A stretch of DNA of 64,000 bases from Proteobacteria bacterium SG_bin6 (GCA_002083435.1 LWDJ01000014.1:1-64000); one strand, 5' to 3'. Shown: positions 50,870-60,363, counted from the first letter of the stretch. Notes: a model not told the origin generated them from the sequence alone. Numbers and translations are program-made.

Positions 50870-50985
50870 CGCTCGTTACCCCCGCCGAACTTTGCTTTTT
50901 AACGAATATCAGCTTCTGACCCAACATGCCAGCGCCTGGCGGCCAATGTTTGCAACGGATCATGTCATCGGCTAGCCGACCAAGC

Positions 50986-52794
50986 ATGACCCCGCTTTCG
51001 AAGATCCGCAATTTCTCGATCATCGCCCATATCGACCATGGCAAGTCGACCCTCGCCGATCGCCTGATCCAGCGCACCGGGGGGCTGAGTGACCGCGAAA
51101 TGTCCGAGCAGGTGCTCGACAATATGGATATCGAGAAAGAGCGCGGCATCACGATCAAGGCGCAGACCGTGCGGCTCGATTACAAGGCGCAGGACGGCGA
51201 AACCTATGTCCTGAACCTGATGGACACGCCGGGCCATGTCGACTTCGCTTATGAAGTCAGCCGCAGCCTGGCGGCGTGCGAGGGCGCGCTGCTGGTGGTC
51301 GACGCGGCGCAGGGGGTCGAGGCGCAGACGCTCGCCAATGTCTATCAGTCGATCGAACACGACCACGAAATCGTGCCGGTGATCAACAAGATCGATCTCC
51401 CCGCCGCCGAGCCCGAAAAGGTGAAGGCCGAGATCGAGGAAGTGATCGGGCTCGACGCGAGCGAGGCGGTGCTCACCAGCGCCAAATCGGGCATCGGCAT
51501 CGACGATGTGCTGGAGGCGATCGTCAAGCGCATCCCGGGGCCGAAGGGCGATCCGACCGCGCCGCTGAAGGCGATGCTCGTCGATAGCTGGTATGACCCG
51601 TATCTGGGCGTCGTCATCCTCGTGCGGGTGATGGACGGGGTGCTGAAAAAGGGCCAGCAGATCAAGTTCATGCAGGCCGGCACCGAGCATCTGGTCGATC
51701 GCGTCGGGTGCTTCCGCCCCAAGATCGAGCAATTGGGCGAGCTTGGTCCCGGCGAAGTCGGCTTCATCACCGCGCAGATCAAGGAAATCGCCCAGGCCCG
51801 CGTCGGCGATACGCTCACCGACGCGAAAAAGCCCGCCAACGCGCCGCTGCCGGGGTTCAAGGAAGTGCAGCCGGTGGTGTTCTGCGGGCTGTTCCCGGTC
51901 GACGCCAACGACTTCGAGAAACTGCGCGACTCGATCGGCAAGCTGCGGCTGAACGACGCGAGCTTCAGCTTCGAGATGGAGACCTCCGCCGCGCTTGGCT
52001 TCGGCTTCCGCTGCGGCTTCCTGGGGTTGCTCCACCTGGAAATCATCCAGGAACGGCTGACGCGCGAATATGACCTCGATCTCATCACCACCGCGCCCTC
52101 GGTGGTCTATAAGCTACAGCTCACCCATGACGGTGGCGAGGTGGAGCTGCACAACCCCGCCGACATGCCCGATCCCAACCGGATCGAGGAAATCGCCGAG
52201 CCGTGGATCGAGGCGACCATCTATGTGCCTGACGAGCATCTCGGCGCGATCCTGAAGCTGTGCCAGGATCGCCGCGGCATCCAGAAGAACCTCACCTATG
52301 TCGGCGGGCGCGCGCAGGTGACCTATGAACTGCCGCTCAACGAAGTGGTGTTCGATTTCTACGACCGGCTGAAGTCGATCAGTCGCGGCTATGCGAGCTT
52401 CGATTATCACCAGATCGGCTATCGCGAGGGCGATCTGGTGAAGATGTCGATCCTGGTGAACAACGAGCCGGTCGACGCGCTCAGCATGATCGTCCACCGC
52501 TCCGCCGCCGAGGCGCGCGGGCGGCATATGTGCGAGCGGCTGAAGGATCTGATCCCGCGCCATCTGTTCAAGATTCCGATCCAGGCGGCGATCGGTGGGA
52601 AGGTGATCGCGCGCGAGACGATCGCCGCGCTGCGCAAGGACGTCACCGCCAAATGCTATGGCGGCGACGCGACCCGCAAGCGCAAGCTTCTGGAAAAACA
52701 GAAGGAAGGCAAGAAGCGGATGCGCGAGTACGGCTCGGTGAGCATTCCGCAGGAAGCTTTCATCGCCGCCTTGCGGATGGGTGACGCCGCCTGA
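50986..52794 (+). CDS. lepA: elongation factor 4 (LepA)
   Basis: The 602-residue translational GTPase has G1 AHIDHGKSTLADRL, the switch segment ERGITIKAQT, G3 DTPGHVDFAYEV, G4 NKIDLPAAEP, and the LepA-specific C-terminal domain (AKCYGGDATRKRKLLEKQKEGKKRM). It acts on stalled or mistranslocated ribosomes. I chose the ATG at 50986 because it gives the typical family N terminus (TPLSKIRNFSIIAHID); two in-frame ATGs lie upstream. Confidence 0.96.
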   Translation: MTPLSKIRNFSIIAHIDHGKSTLADRLIQRTGGLSDREMSEQVLDNMDIEKERGITIKAQTVRLDYKAQDGETYVLNLMDTPGHVDFAYEVSRSLAACEGALLVVDAAQGVEAQTLANVYQSIEHDHEIVPVINKIDLPAAEPEKVKAEIEEVIGLDASEAVLTSAKSGIGIDDVLEAIVKRIPGPKGDPTAPLKAMLVDSWYDPYLGVVILVRVMDGVLKKGQQIKFMQAGTEHLVDRVGCFRPKIEQLGELGPGEVGFITAQIKEIAQARVGDTLTDAKKPANAPLPGFKEVQPVVFCGLFPVDANDFEKLRDSIGKLRLNDASFSFEMETSAALGFGFRCGFLGLLHLEIIQERLTREYDLDLITTAPSVVYKLQLTHDGGEVELHNPADMPDPNRIEEIAEPWIEATIYVPDEHLGAILKLCQDRRGIQKNLTYVGGRAQVTYELPLNEVVFDFYDRLKSISRGYASFDYHQIGYREGDLVKMSILVNNEPVDALSMIVHRSAAEARGRHMCERLKDLIPRHLFKIPIQAAIGGKVIARETIAALRKDVTAKCYGGDATRKRKLLEKQKEGKKRMREYGSVSIPQEAFIAALRMGDAA

Positions 52795-52868
52795 CGACGC
52801 TTCCGCGTTGGCGGCCGCGCTGCTATCGTCCGTCGCGCGGGCGGCACGACTCCAACGAGGAACAGTTC

Positions 52869-53228
52869 ATGGCGACCGACACGAACCAGACGATCAACGA
52901 AGGCTTGCACGCCGCGCAGGGGGCGGGCGAGCAGATCGGCGCCCAGATGCGCGCGGCGGGCGAGCAGATGCGCGCCTCGGGCGAGCGCATGGCCGCGGCG
53001 GGCAGCGAACTCGGGATGCGGCTGCTCGATCAGGCCGAGGAGAATACCCGGCAGGCCTTCGCGGCGATGCGCGCGGCGGCGCAAGCCAAGGATGTGGGCG
53101 AGGTGCTGCGCATCCAGACCGATTTCCTGCGCGAACAGAGCAGCCGCGCGGTGGATCAGGCGCGCCAGATCGGCGAGCTGATCACCAATTACGGCCGCGA
53201 CGCGATGGATCAGATCGGCAAGAAATGA
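52869..53228 (+). CDS. phasin-family protein
   Basis: The 119-residue, almost entirely helical, Ala/Gln-rich protein has the phasin-type heptad pattern (AAGEQMRASGERMAAAGSELGMRLLDQAEENTR and FLREQSSRAVDQARQIGELI). Phasins coat polyhydroxyalkanoate granules or act as general helical scaffolds. No PHA synthase lies in this window. A purine-rich AGGAAC stands 5-10 bases before the ATG. Confidence 0.75.
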   Translation: MATDTNQTINEGLHAAQGAGEQIGAQMRAAGEQMRASGERMAAAGSELGMRLLDQAEENTRQAFAAMRAAAQAKDVGEVLRIQTDFLREQSSRAVDQARQIGELITNYGRDAMDQIGKK

Positions 53229-53357
53229 GAGTGGAGCGGCCGCGCGCGATGCGCGGCCGATGCGCTCGCGTGGCGACGGGGCGGCGGAGGCGATGCGCGG
53301 TTCGCGCGGCATCGCCTGACGTCGCCCTGTCTCGGTCTGGCCGCGCGGGTCCGCTGT

Positions 53358-53380
53358 GCTATATCGCCTAGGATATATGC
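53358..53380. promoter_or_regulatory. ModE-like palindrome upstream of modA
   Basis: TATATC, a 6-base spacer and GATATA form a perfect inverted repeat at 53360-53377, flanked by GC on the left and TGC on the right. This resembles the molybdate-responsive ModE operator (CGnTATAT-N-ATATAnCG type). It stands 14 bases upstream of the modA ATG, over the likely promoter, where a repressor would block transcription when molybdate is plentiful. No modE gene is in the window. Confidence 0.5.
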
Positions 53381-53391
53381 GCGGAGGAACG

Positions 53392-54150
53392 ATGTATCGG
53401 CTGATCTTGGGCGTGCTGGCCTGGCTGGCGCTCGCCGCGCCCGTCGTCGCGGCGCCGGCGGAGGAGCCGCCGCTGGTGCTCGCCGCGTCCAGCCTGCAGG
53501 AGGTGCTGAACGACGCCGCCGATCGCTGGGTGGCGGCGGGCCATGCCCGGCCGGTGCTGTCATTCGCCGCTTCTTCGGCGCTAGCGCGGCAGGCGGCGAG
53601 CGGCGCGCGCGCCGATCTGTTCGTCTCGGCCGATAGCGCGTGGATGGATTGGCTCGCGCGGCGCGGGGCGATCGAGCCGGAAAGCCGGGCGACGCTGGCG
53701 GGCAATATGCTGGTGCTGATCGCGCCGCGCGCGAACCGCGACCGGCTGGCGATCGGGCAGACGGGGGCGCTCGCGGCGCTGGTGGGCGGTGGGCCGCTCG
53801 CCATCGCCGATCCGAGCGGCGTGCCGGCGGGGCGTTATGCCCAGCAGGCGCTCGAGTCGCTTGGGGCGTGGCGCGCGGTCGAGCGCGGGGTGGTGCGGGC
53901 CGAGAATGTGCGCGCGGCGCTGGCGCTGGTCGAACGCGGGGCGGCGCGCTTCGGCATTGTGTACGCGACCGACGCCCGCGCCTCGCGCGCGGTGCGCGTG
54001 CTCGCGACCTTTCCGCCGGGCAGCCACGCGCCGATCGCCTATCCCGTCGCCCGGCTGAAGGGCGCGCGGGCGAGCGCGGAGGGTTTCCGCCGCTATCTGC
54101 TGAGCGCCGAGGGGCGGGCGCTGTTCCGGGCGCGCGGCTTCTCGCTTTGA
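53392..54150 (+). CDS. modA: molybdate ABC transporter periplasmic binding protein
   Basis: The 252-residue protein has a signal peptide (LILGVLAWLALAAPVVAA) and the ModA fold with LVLAASSLQEVLNDAADRW, SFAASSALARQAASGARADLFVSAD, and KLAIGQ-type oxyanion-site residues, then PSGVPAGRYAQQALESLGAW. It binds molybdate (or tungstate) for import. GCGGAGGAACG lies just before the ATG at 53392. It overlaps modB by four bases, and a ModE-like palindrome precedes it. Confidence 0.93.
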   Translation: MYRLILGVLAWLALAAPVVAAPAEEPPLVLAASSLQEVLNDAADRWVAAGHARPVLSFAASSALARQAASGARADLFVSADSAWMDWLARRGAIEPESRATLAGNMLVLIAPRANRDRLAIGQTGALAALVGGGPLAIADPSGVPAGRYAQQALESLGAWRAVERGVVRAENVRAALALVERGAARFGIVYATDARASRAVRVLATFPPGSHAPIAYPVARLKGARASAEGFRRYLLSAEGRALFRARGFSL

Positions 54151-54836
54151 ACGGTACGGGGGGCGAGGCGGCGATCGTCGCGCTGACGCTGCAGGTGGGC
54201 GCGGCGGCGATGGCGGCGGCATTGCCGGTGGCGTTCCTGCTGGCGTGGCTGCTGGCGCGCGGGCGCTTTCCCGGCAAGGTCGTGCTCGACGCGCTGGTGC
54301 ATCTGCCGCTGGTGCTGCCTCCGGTCGTCACCGGCTGGCTGCTGCTGATCGCCTTCGCGCCCGATGGGCCGTTGGGCGCGCTGCTCGCCCGCATCGGCGT
54401 GAGCCTGATCTTTCGCTGGACTGGCGCGGCGCTCGCCGCCGCGGTGATGGCGCTGCCGCTGATGGTGCGCGCGATCCGCCTCTCGATCGAGGCGGTCGAT
54501 CCGCGGCTGGAGGCGGCGGCGCGGACGCTGGGCGCCGGGCGCTGGCGGGTGTTCTGGACGATCACCGTGCCGCTCAGCCTGCCCGGCGTGCTCGCGGGGT
54601 TGGTGTTGGGCTTCGCCCGCTCGATCGGCGAGTTCGGCGCGACGATCACCTTTGTCGGCAATGTGCCGGGCGAGACGCAGACGCTGCCGCTCGCCATCTA
54701 TTCGGCGCTGCAATCGCCGGATGGGGAAGGGGCGGTGACGCGGCTCGCGGTGGCGTCCATCGCGCTGGCGCTCGCGGCGCTGGTCGCGGCGGAGTGGCTG
54801 GCACGGCGCCAGGGGCGGGGGCGGCATGGCGTCTGA
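54147..54836 (+). CDS. modB: molybdate ABC transporter permease
   Basis: The 229-residue membrane protein has about five helices and the ModB family motifs, including VALTLQVGAAAMAAALPVA, LVLPPVVTGWLLL, and the EAA-type loop AARTLGAGRWRVFWTITVPLSLPG followed by RSIGEFGATI. The start is a TTG at 54147 that overlaps the modA stop by four bases, which is the only start giving the family N terminus. It is overlapped by modC at its 3' end (11 bp). Confidence 0.93.
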   Translation: MNGTGGEAAIVALTLQVGAAAMAAALPVAFLLAWLLARGRFPGKVVLDALVHLPLVLPPVVTGWLLLIAFAPDGPLGALLARIGVSLIFRWTGAALAAAVMALPLMVRAIRLSIEAVDPRLEAAARTLGAGRWRVFWTITVPLSLPGVLAGLVLGFARSIGEFGATITFVGNVPGETQTLPLAIYSALQSPDGEGAVTRLAVASIALALAALVAAEWLARRQGRGRHGV

Positions 54837-55452
54837 CCCTGTCTTCGCGGTCGATGTGCGCACCACGCTCGGCGGGCGTGAGATCGCGGTGCGCTTCGCC
54901 AGCGGACCTGGCATCACGGTTGTGTTCGGGCCGTCGGGCGCGGGCAAAACGACGCTGCTCAACATGGTCGCGGGGCTGCACCGGCCTGCCGCGGGCCGCG
55001 TCGCGGTTGCGCGGGAGGTGTTTTTCGATGCCGGAGAGGGGATTGACATTGCCCCGGAGCGGCGCCGCGCGGGCTATGTGTTCCAGGATGCGCGGCTATT
55101 TCCCCATCTGCGGGTGCGCGGCAATCTGGCCTATGGCCGGCGCATGGGGGAGGGACTGGACCCGAAGGTGGTGCTGGATCTGCTCGGCATCGGCCATCTG
55201 CTCGAGCGCTGGCCGCGTTCGCTTTCGGGTGGCGAGGCGCGGCGGGTGGCGATCGGCCGCGCGCTGCTGTCGAGCCCGCGATTTCTGCTGCTGGATGAGC
55301 CGCTTAGCTTCCTCGACGCGGCTCGCCGCGCCGAGATCATGACGCTGATCGAGCGGTTGCGCGACGTGCTGGCGCTGCCGATCCTGATGGTGACGCACGA
55401 CGCCGCCGAAGCCGAAAGGCTCGCGACGGCGATCGTGCGGGTGGGCGATTAA
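54826..55452 (+). CDS. modC: molybdate ABC transporter ATPase, TOBE domain missing
   Basis: The 208-residue ATPase has Walker A GPSGAGKTTLL, signature LSGGEARRVAIGRAL, Walker B FLLLDEPLSFLD and H-loop MVTHDAAEAERLA. Typical ModC proteins have about 350 residues with a C-terminal molybdate-binding TOBE (mop) domain; here the protein ends right after the ATPase domain, at IVRVGD. No downstream reading frame continues the gene. ATP hydrolysis should be intact, but feedback sensing by bound molybdate would be absent. It is the last gene of the operon and convergent with the DUF4136 gene. Confidence 0.92.
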   Translation: MASDPVFAVDVRTTLGGREIAVRFASGPGITVVFGPSGAGKTTLLNMVAGLHRPAAGRVAVAREVFFDAGEGIDIAPERRRAGYVFQDARLFPHLRVRGNLAYGRRMGEGLDPKVVLDLLGIGHLLERWPRSLSGGEARRVAIGRALLSSPRFLLLDEPLSFLDAARRAEIMTLIERLRDVLALPILMVTHDAAEAERLATAIVRVGD

Positions 55453-55469
55453 TCCCGGTTTTTCAGGGC

Positions 55470-56132
55470 TTAAGCCGCCCGCTTCTGGGGAGCGACAGTG
55501 ATCTTCACCGTCTGCCCCGAATTACCGGGGAATCCGGTGAACATCGCTTCGACCAGATTGGGCACAAGCTTGGTCAAATCATCGGTGTCCGACTGGGCAC
55601 GCGCGGTGCCCTCGAACAGGCGCTGGCCCGAATCGGCGCGATCGATTTCCAGCCGCAACTCGCTGGTGAACACCGTGTAGCTGCGCACGTCGGACCCGCC
55701 AAAGCCGCCGAACCCGCCAAAGCCCGGGCCATAGAAGAACGGATCATAAAAGCCGTAAACGAACGACCGCCGCCCGTAAAAGCCGCCACCGTAAAAGCCG
55801 CCATAGGGATAGCCATAACCATAGCCGAACCCCGGAGACGACACGACCTTTTCTCTTCCGCGATCAACGCCATAGCGAAACTTCACCACCAGTTCGGCGC
55901 CGGCAGGATCAGCGGCCTGGCGATAGCCTTGGCGGGTGAGTTCGGCGGCGACCAGATTGGCATATTGGCTGAACTCGAGCCCACCCTGCAGCGCCGGATC
56001 GGCGGCCTGCACATAGAAGCTCTGCCCCTGCGGCGCAGGCAGCTGCTGGAAGCGCGACACGCGCGCGCTGAAGGGCTCAGCGCAGCCGGCAAGGGCCAGA
56101 GCGGCGGCGGCGGCGATCACAAATTTCTTCAT
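55470..56132 (-). CDS. DUF4136 lipoprotein with a Gly/Tyr/Phe-rich middle
   Basis: The 220-residue protein has a lipoprotein signal ending LALAGC (Cys17), DUF4136 domain halves (QSFYVQAADPALQGGLEFSQYANLVAAELTRQGYRQ at the start, SYTVFTSELRLEIDRADSGQRLFEGTARAQS at the end) and between them a Gly-Tyr-Phe-rich insert of about 50 residues (GFGYGYGYPYGGFYGGGFYG pattern). The family function is unknown; it is anchored in the envelope. It is convergent with modC and divergent from nothing nearby (trpS begins on the same strand 133 bp upstream). Confidence 0.8.
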   Translation of the reverse strand: MKKFVIAAAAALALAGCAEPFSARVSRFQQLPAPQGQSFYVQAADPALQGGLEFSQYANLVAAELTRQGYRQAADPAGAELVVKFRYGVDRGREKVVSSPGFGYGYGYPYGGFYGGGFYGRRSFVYGFYDPFFYGPGFGGFGGFGGSDVRSYTVFTSELRLEIDRADSGQRLFEGTARAQSDTDDLTKLVPNLVEAMFTGFPGNSGQTVKITVAPQKRAA

Positions 56133-56265
56133 CGCGACAACGTCCTAGCTGACCGGGTGCTGAACGCCCCGGTGCGTCTGCCCGCACGCATCGCACGGGC
56201 TAACTGAATAGTGCTTGAACGCGCGGCGAAATCCAGTTGTTTCCGCGCGAACCACGCGTTGGCCG

Positions 56266-57273
56266 CTAAACTTGCAGGCCAACGGCCTTTTGCGCGGCGT
56301 GCAAGATTGGCCGGGCGATCGCCTCGGCACGTTCGGCGCCCGTCACCAATGCTTGCGCCACGGCGGGGCGGTCTTCGCGCAGTGCCAAAAGTCGTGAGCG
56401 GATCGGGCCGAGCACCGCCACGGCGAGATCGGCGAGCGCGGGCTTGAACGCCCCGAATCCCTGGCCAGCGAAGCGCGCGATCACGGCCTCCGGGCTTTCG
56501 TCGGCAAGCGCGGCGTAGATCGTCACCAAATTGCGCGCCTCGGGCCGCTGCGCCAGCGCGTCGAGCGATGCCGGCAAGGGTTCGGGGTCGGTTTTGGCCT
56601 TCTTGATCTTCTGCGCAATCGCATCGTTATCGTCGATCAAATTGATCCGTGAGGCGTCGGAGGGATCGGACTTCGACATTTTCGCCTGGCCATCGCGCAG
56701 GCTCATGATGCGCGGCGCTGCCTGGCTCACCAACGGTTCAGGCAGCGGGAACAGCTCAACCGCGAAATCAGTGTTGAACTTGGTCGCGATGTCGCGGGCA
56801 AGCTCCAGATGCTGCTTCTGGTCCTCGCCCACGGGAACGTGCGTCGCCTGATAGACGAGCACATCGGCTGCCTGAAGCACGGGATAAGTGAACAAGCCGA
56901 CGCTCGCGCTCTCGCGATTCTTGCCGGCCTTGTCTTTCCACTGCGTCATGCGGTTGAGCCAGCCCATCCGCGCGGTGCCGCCCAGGATCCAGGCAAGCTC
57001 CGAATGAGCGGGAACGCGCGCCTGGTTGAACAGGATCGCCTTCGCCGGATCGATCCCGCAGGCGATCAGCGTCGCTGCCATGTCGATCGTATTGGCCGCG
57101 AGCTCGGCGGCGATCACCGGTTGGGTGAGCGCATGCAGGTCTGCCAGGAAAAACAGGCATTCCCCGCCTCGCGCGGCCACCGCGTCCTGCATCGCCACCC
57201 ATTGCTTGATCGCGCCGAGATAATTGCCGAGATGGAGATTGCCGGTGGGCTGAATGCCGGAGACGACGCGCAT
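56266..57273 (-). CDS. trpS: tryptophanyl-tRNA synthetase
   Basis: The 335-residue class I synthetase has the HIGH-like PTGNLHLGNYLGAIKQW motif, the VPVGEDQKQHLELARDIA segment that recognises tryptophan, and the KMSKS loop KMSKSDPSDASRI. It charges tRNA-Trp. The gene begins 9 bp after the murJ stop on the same strand. Confidence 0.97.
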   Translation of the reverse strand: MRVVSGIQPTGNLHLGNYLGAIKQWVAMQDAVAARGGECLFFLADLHALTQPVIAAELAANTIDMAATLIACGIDPAKAILFNQARVPAHSELAWILGGTARMGWLNRMTQWKDKAGKNRESASVGLFTYPVLQAADVLVYQATHVPVGEDQKQHLELARDIATKFNTDFAVELFPLPEPLVSQAAPRIMSLRDGQAKMSKSDPSDASRINLIDDNDAIAQKIKKAKTDPEPLPASLDALAQRPEARNLVTIYAALADESPEAVIARFAGQGFGAFKPALADLAVAVLGPIRSRLLALREDRPAVAQALVTGAERAEAIARPILHAAQKAVGLQV

Positions 57274-57282
57274 GTTACTCCT

Positions 57283-58854
57283 TTAGCGCTTGGCGCGGCG
57301 CGGGCGCAGCGCCGCTTTGATATCCTCGGGCAGGAAGGCCCGGGTGACGAGGCAGGCGACGGCATAGACCAAGCCGCCGAGCGCGACCAGCAGCGCCAAC
57401 GCACCCCAGCGGATTAGGCTCGGACCCGTCGTGTAGGGCAGGAACAGAACGTTCAGCGGCCACAGCGACGCGCCCATGATGAGCGCGGCGAGCGCCAGCC
57501 GCCAGGCGCGGCGTTGCAGCTGTGCATCGGGCTCGAAATGTCCGCGCCGCCGCAGCGTCAGGTAAAGCAGCGCGACATTGGCGGTGCTCGACAACGCGGT
57601 CGCGAGCGGCGGACCCATGTGCCTAAGCGGCACGATCAGCGCGAGGTTGAAGGCGATGTTGAGGCCAATCGCCCAGGTCGCGAACTTCACTGGCGTCTTG
57701 GTATCATGGCGGGCATAAAAGCCGGGGGTGAGCACCTTTACCAGGATATAGCTTGGCAGGCCGATCGAGAAAGCGGCGAGCGCCTGTGCTGTCGCGAGCG
57801 TATCGGCGGGGGTGAATTTACCATGCTGATAGAGCGTTGCAGCGATCGGCAACCCGCAGACGATCAGCGCGACGGTCGCGGGCAGGGTGAAGAACAGCGC
57901 GAGTTCGAGCCCGCGATTTTGCGTCTCCATCGCCGCTGCTTCCTCGCCACCGCCCAATTGGCGCGAGATCGTTGGCAGCAGCACCGTGCCCAGCCCAATG
58001 CCAACGAGGCCGAGCGGCAGCTGGTTCAGCCGGTCGGCCAGATAGATGTATGTTACCGACCCGGCCGGCAGCAGCCGCGCCGCGAGCGCAGTCGAGATGA
58101 CGAGATTGATCTGAACCGCGCCCGCGCCCGCTGCCGCTGGTCCGATCAGTGCGAGCAGCCGTTTGACGTCCGCCGTCCAGCGCGGTCGCTTGAGCTTCAG
58201 TCCAACCTCCGCCCGGGCGCAGGCCCAGACGAGCCAGCCGAGCTGGAGCGCGCCCGATACGGTCACCGCGATCGCCTGATTGCGCGCGGTGATCAGGGGC
58301 AGGTCGCTGTGGAAGAGGAGGAGCGCCGCGATCAGCGTCGCATTGAGCAGGATGGGTGCTGCGGCATTGACCCAGAATTTCTGGAGCGAGTTCAGGATGC
58401 CGCCAAACAGCGAGACGAGTGAGATCAGCAGCAGATAGGGCAGGGTCAGTCGCGACAGGCCGACTGCGTAATCGAATTGTGCCGGGCTCACATCGCCGAA
58501 CCCGCCCGAAAGCAGGAAGGTGACCGGCCACGCCGCCAGCTCCAGCAGCAGCAGCATGGCGATCAGTACCGGCAGCAGTACCGACAATGCATCCTCGGCA
58601 AAGGCGAGCCCCGCCTTCAGACCGCCGCCTTCTTCCGCGACGCGCTTGTTGAACATCGGGATGAACGCCGCGCTGAACGCGCCTTCGGCGAACAGCGCGC
58701 GGAACATGTTGGGCAGGCGGAACGCGATCAGGAACGCGTCAGACGCGAACCCCGCGCCGACGAAGCGCGCGAACAACGAGTCGCGCACCAGCCCGAGCAC
58801 GCGGCTCGCAAGCGTCAGGCTGCCGACCGATCCAAGGGCACGCGCGAGGTTCAT
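57283..58854 (-). CDS. murJ: lipid II flippase MurJ
   Basis: The 523-residue protein has 14 or so membrane segments of the MOP superfamily and MurJ motifs: LTLASRVLGLVRDSLFARFVG, AFLIAFRLPNMFRALFAEGAFSAAF, and the later FALFALAQAL-type helices. It flips lipid II for peptidoglycan synthesis. The ATG at 58854 gives the standard MNLARALG start; the frame is open 14 codons further upstream. trpS follows 9 bp downstream. Confidence 0.95.
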   Translation of the reverse strand: MNLARALGSVGSLTLASRVLGLVRDSLFARFVGAGFASDAFLIAFRLPNMFRALFAEGAFSAAFIPMFNKRVAEEGGGLKAGLAFAEDALSVLLPVLIAMLLLLELAAWPVTFLLSGGFGDVSPAQFDYAVGLSRLTLPYLLLISLVSLFGGILNSLQKFWVNAAAPILLNATLIAALLLFHSDLPLITARNQAIAVTVSGALQLGWLVWACARAEVGLKLKRPRWTADVKRLLALIGPAAAGAGAVQINLVISTALAARLLPAGSVTYIYLADRLNQLPLGLVGIGLGTVLLPTISRQLGGGEEAAAMETQNRGLELALFFTLPATVALIVCGLPIAATLYQHGKFTPADTLATAQALAAFSIGLPSYILVKVLTPGFYARHDTKTPVKFATWAIGLNIAFNLALIVPLRHMGPPLATALSSTANVALLYLTLRRRGHFEPDAQLQRRAWRLALAALIMGASLWPLNVLFLPYTTGPSLIRWGALALLVALGGLVYAVACLVTRAFLPEDIKAALRPRRAKR

Positions 58855-59033
58855 CCGGCTTGGATTACCCGCACGGAGCCGCCCCTGGCCCGCCAACCGC
58901 CTCGGCCGGCGAAGGCCGAGGTCCAGCGGCGGCGAGGGTAGTCAGGAGGCGTTACAGAGGGGTGCGGCATGATGCTGAGCCCAGGCCTGTGCCAGGGAAG
59001 CAGCGCGTTCGACGGGCGTCGCTAGAACCGCCC

Positions 59034-59549
59034 TCAGGCATGGCCAACCGGCGTGCCGCCGCCGCCGTCGATCTGACCCTGCGCCTGCTGCATGTAAAGC
59101 GCGCCGAAATCGATCGGATCGAGCATCAGCGGCGGGAAGCCGCCATCGCGCACCGCGTCCGCCAACACCCTGCGGGCGAAGGGGAAGATCAGCCGCGGCG
59201 CTTCAGCGAGCATGAAGGGCTGAAGATGCTCGGCCGGGATGTTGCGTACCGCGAACAGCCCCGCATAAGCGAGATCGACAACGAACGCGACCTTGCCGTC
59301 GATCTCCGAACGCGCGTCGATCTTCAGTACCACTTCGTGCACGTCATCGCCCACTTGCTGCGCGGCGATGTTGAACTGCACGTCGATGCGCGGCTGGCCC
59401 TGCGTCTGGAAAATGGCCGGAGCATTGGGATTCTCAAACGAAAGATCCTTCACATATTGCGAAATGATCCCCACCACCGGCATGTCCTCGGCGCCGAGTT
59501 CCCCATTGCCCATCGCCGCGCTGCCGAAGCCGGCTGTATCTTCACTCAT
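59034..59549 (-). CDS. secB: SecB export chaperone
   Basis: The 171-residue protein has an acidic N terminus and the SecB core (GIISQYVKDLSFENPNAP, VVLKIDARSEIDGKVAFVVDLAYAGLF, LIFPFARRVLADAVRDGGFPPLMLDPIDFGALY). It keeps precursor proteins unfolded for SecA. The start at 59549 gives the usual MSEDTA-type N terminus. It is divergent from the Tim44-like gene. Confidence 0.95.
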   Translation of the reverse strand: MSEDTAGFGSAAMGNGELGAEDMPVVGIISQYVKDLSFENPNAPAIFQTQGQPRIDVQFNIAAQQVGDDVHEVVLKIDARSEIDGKVAFVVDLAYAGLFAVRNIPAEHLQPFMLAEAPRLIFPFARRVLADAVRDGGFPPLMLDPIDFGALYMQQAQGQIDGGGGTPVGHA

Positions 59550-59718
59550 CAAAAACCCTTTTTGCTGACAATAGCGGGTCAAGCCCGCCGTGCGTGGCGA
59601 GCGCCGTAGCAGTGCCGCTTGCACAGTTCAACGCCAGCGGGCAACATCACGGCTTGGCCTATTTGAAACCGGGGCCAAGGCGCCTATGTTGGCGGTTCTT
59701 GCGATGCCTGGAGGCCCA

Positions 59719-60363
59719 GTGGTTTACCTTGTCCTGCTGATCATGGTCGCTGCCTTTCTTGCGCTGCGCCTTTACATGGTGCTCGGCAAGCGGACCGGCC
59801 ACCAGCAGCCGCTGCCCAAGCCCGCCGAGGAGCGTCGCGCGCCGCCGCCGTTTGCTCGCGCGCCCGAGCCGCTGGGCGAAGCGCGCGATTTGGGGCCGCG
59901 CACGATCGAGGGCGGCGCCGAGCAGGGCATGCGCGCGATCATCGCTGCCGATCCCAGCTTCGATGTGTCGCGCTTCCTCGATGGCGCGAAGGGTGCTTAT
60001 GGCATGATCCTCGATGCCTATTGGAAAGGCGATCGCGAGACGCTCGACTGGCTTTGCGAGCCCGAGGTGCGTGACAGCTTCGCTGTCGCGATCGATGAGC
60101 GCGAAGCGGCGGGGCAGGTGCTGGACAACCGGCTGGTCACGATCGAGCGCGCGTTGATAACCAATGCCCGTCTTGATGGGCGGATAGCGCGGATCGCCGT
60201 GCGGATCGACGCCGATATTGCCGCTGTCACCCGCGACAAGGACGGCAATGTGGTCGCCGGCTCGCTGTCGGACGCGGTAACGACGCATGAGCTGTGGACC
60301 TTCACGCGCACGCTTCGTGGCAACGATCCAAACTGGAAGCTCGCCGAAACCGACGAGGTTTAA
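59719..60363 (+). CDS. Tim44-like membrane-anchored protein
   Basis: The 214-residue protein has an N-terminal membrane anchor (VLLIMVAAFLALRLYMVLG), a Pro-rich linker, and a Tim44-like domain (KGAYGMILDAYWKGDRETLDWLCEPEV, VTTHELWTFTRTLRGNDPNWKLAET at the end). Alphaproteobacterial Tim44-like (TimA-type) proteins are thought to assist inner-membrane protein assembly. I chose a GTG at 59719 with GGAGG only 4 bases upstream; ATGs at 59704 or 59686 are alternatives. The neighbouring secB and mltA suit an envelope role. Confidence 0.8.
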   Translation: MVYLVLLIMVAAFLALRLYMVLGKRTGHQQPLPKPAEERRAPPPFARAPEPLGEARDLGPRTIEGGAEQGMRAIIAADPSFDVSRFLDGAKGAYGMILDAYWKGDRETLDWLCEPEVRDSFAVAIDEREAAGQVLDNRLVTIERALITNARLDGRIARIAVRIDADIAAVTRDKDGNVVAGSLSDAVTTHELWTFTRTLRGNDPNWKLAETDEV

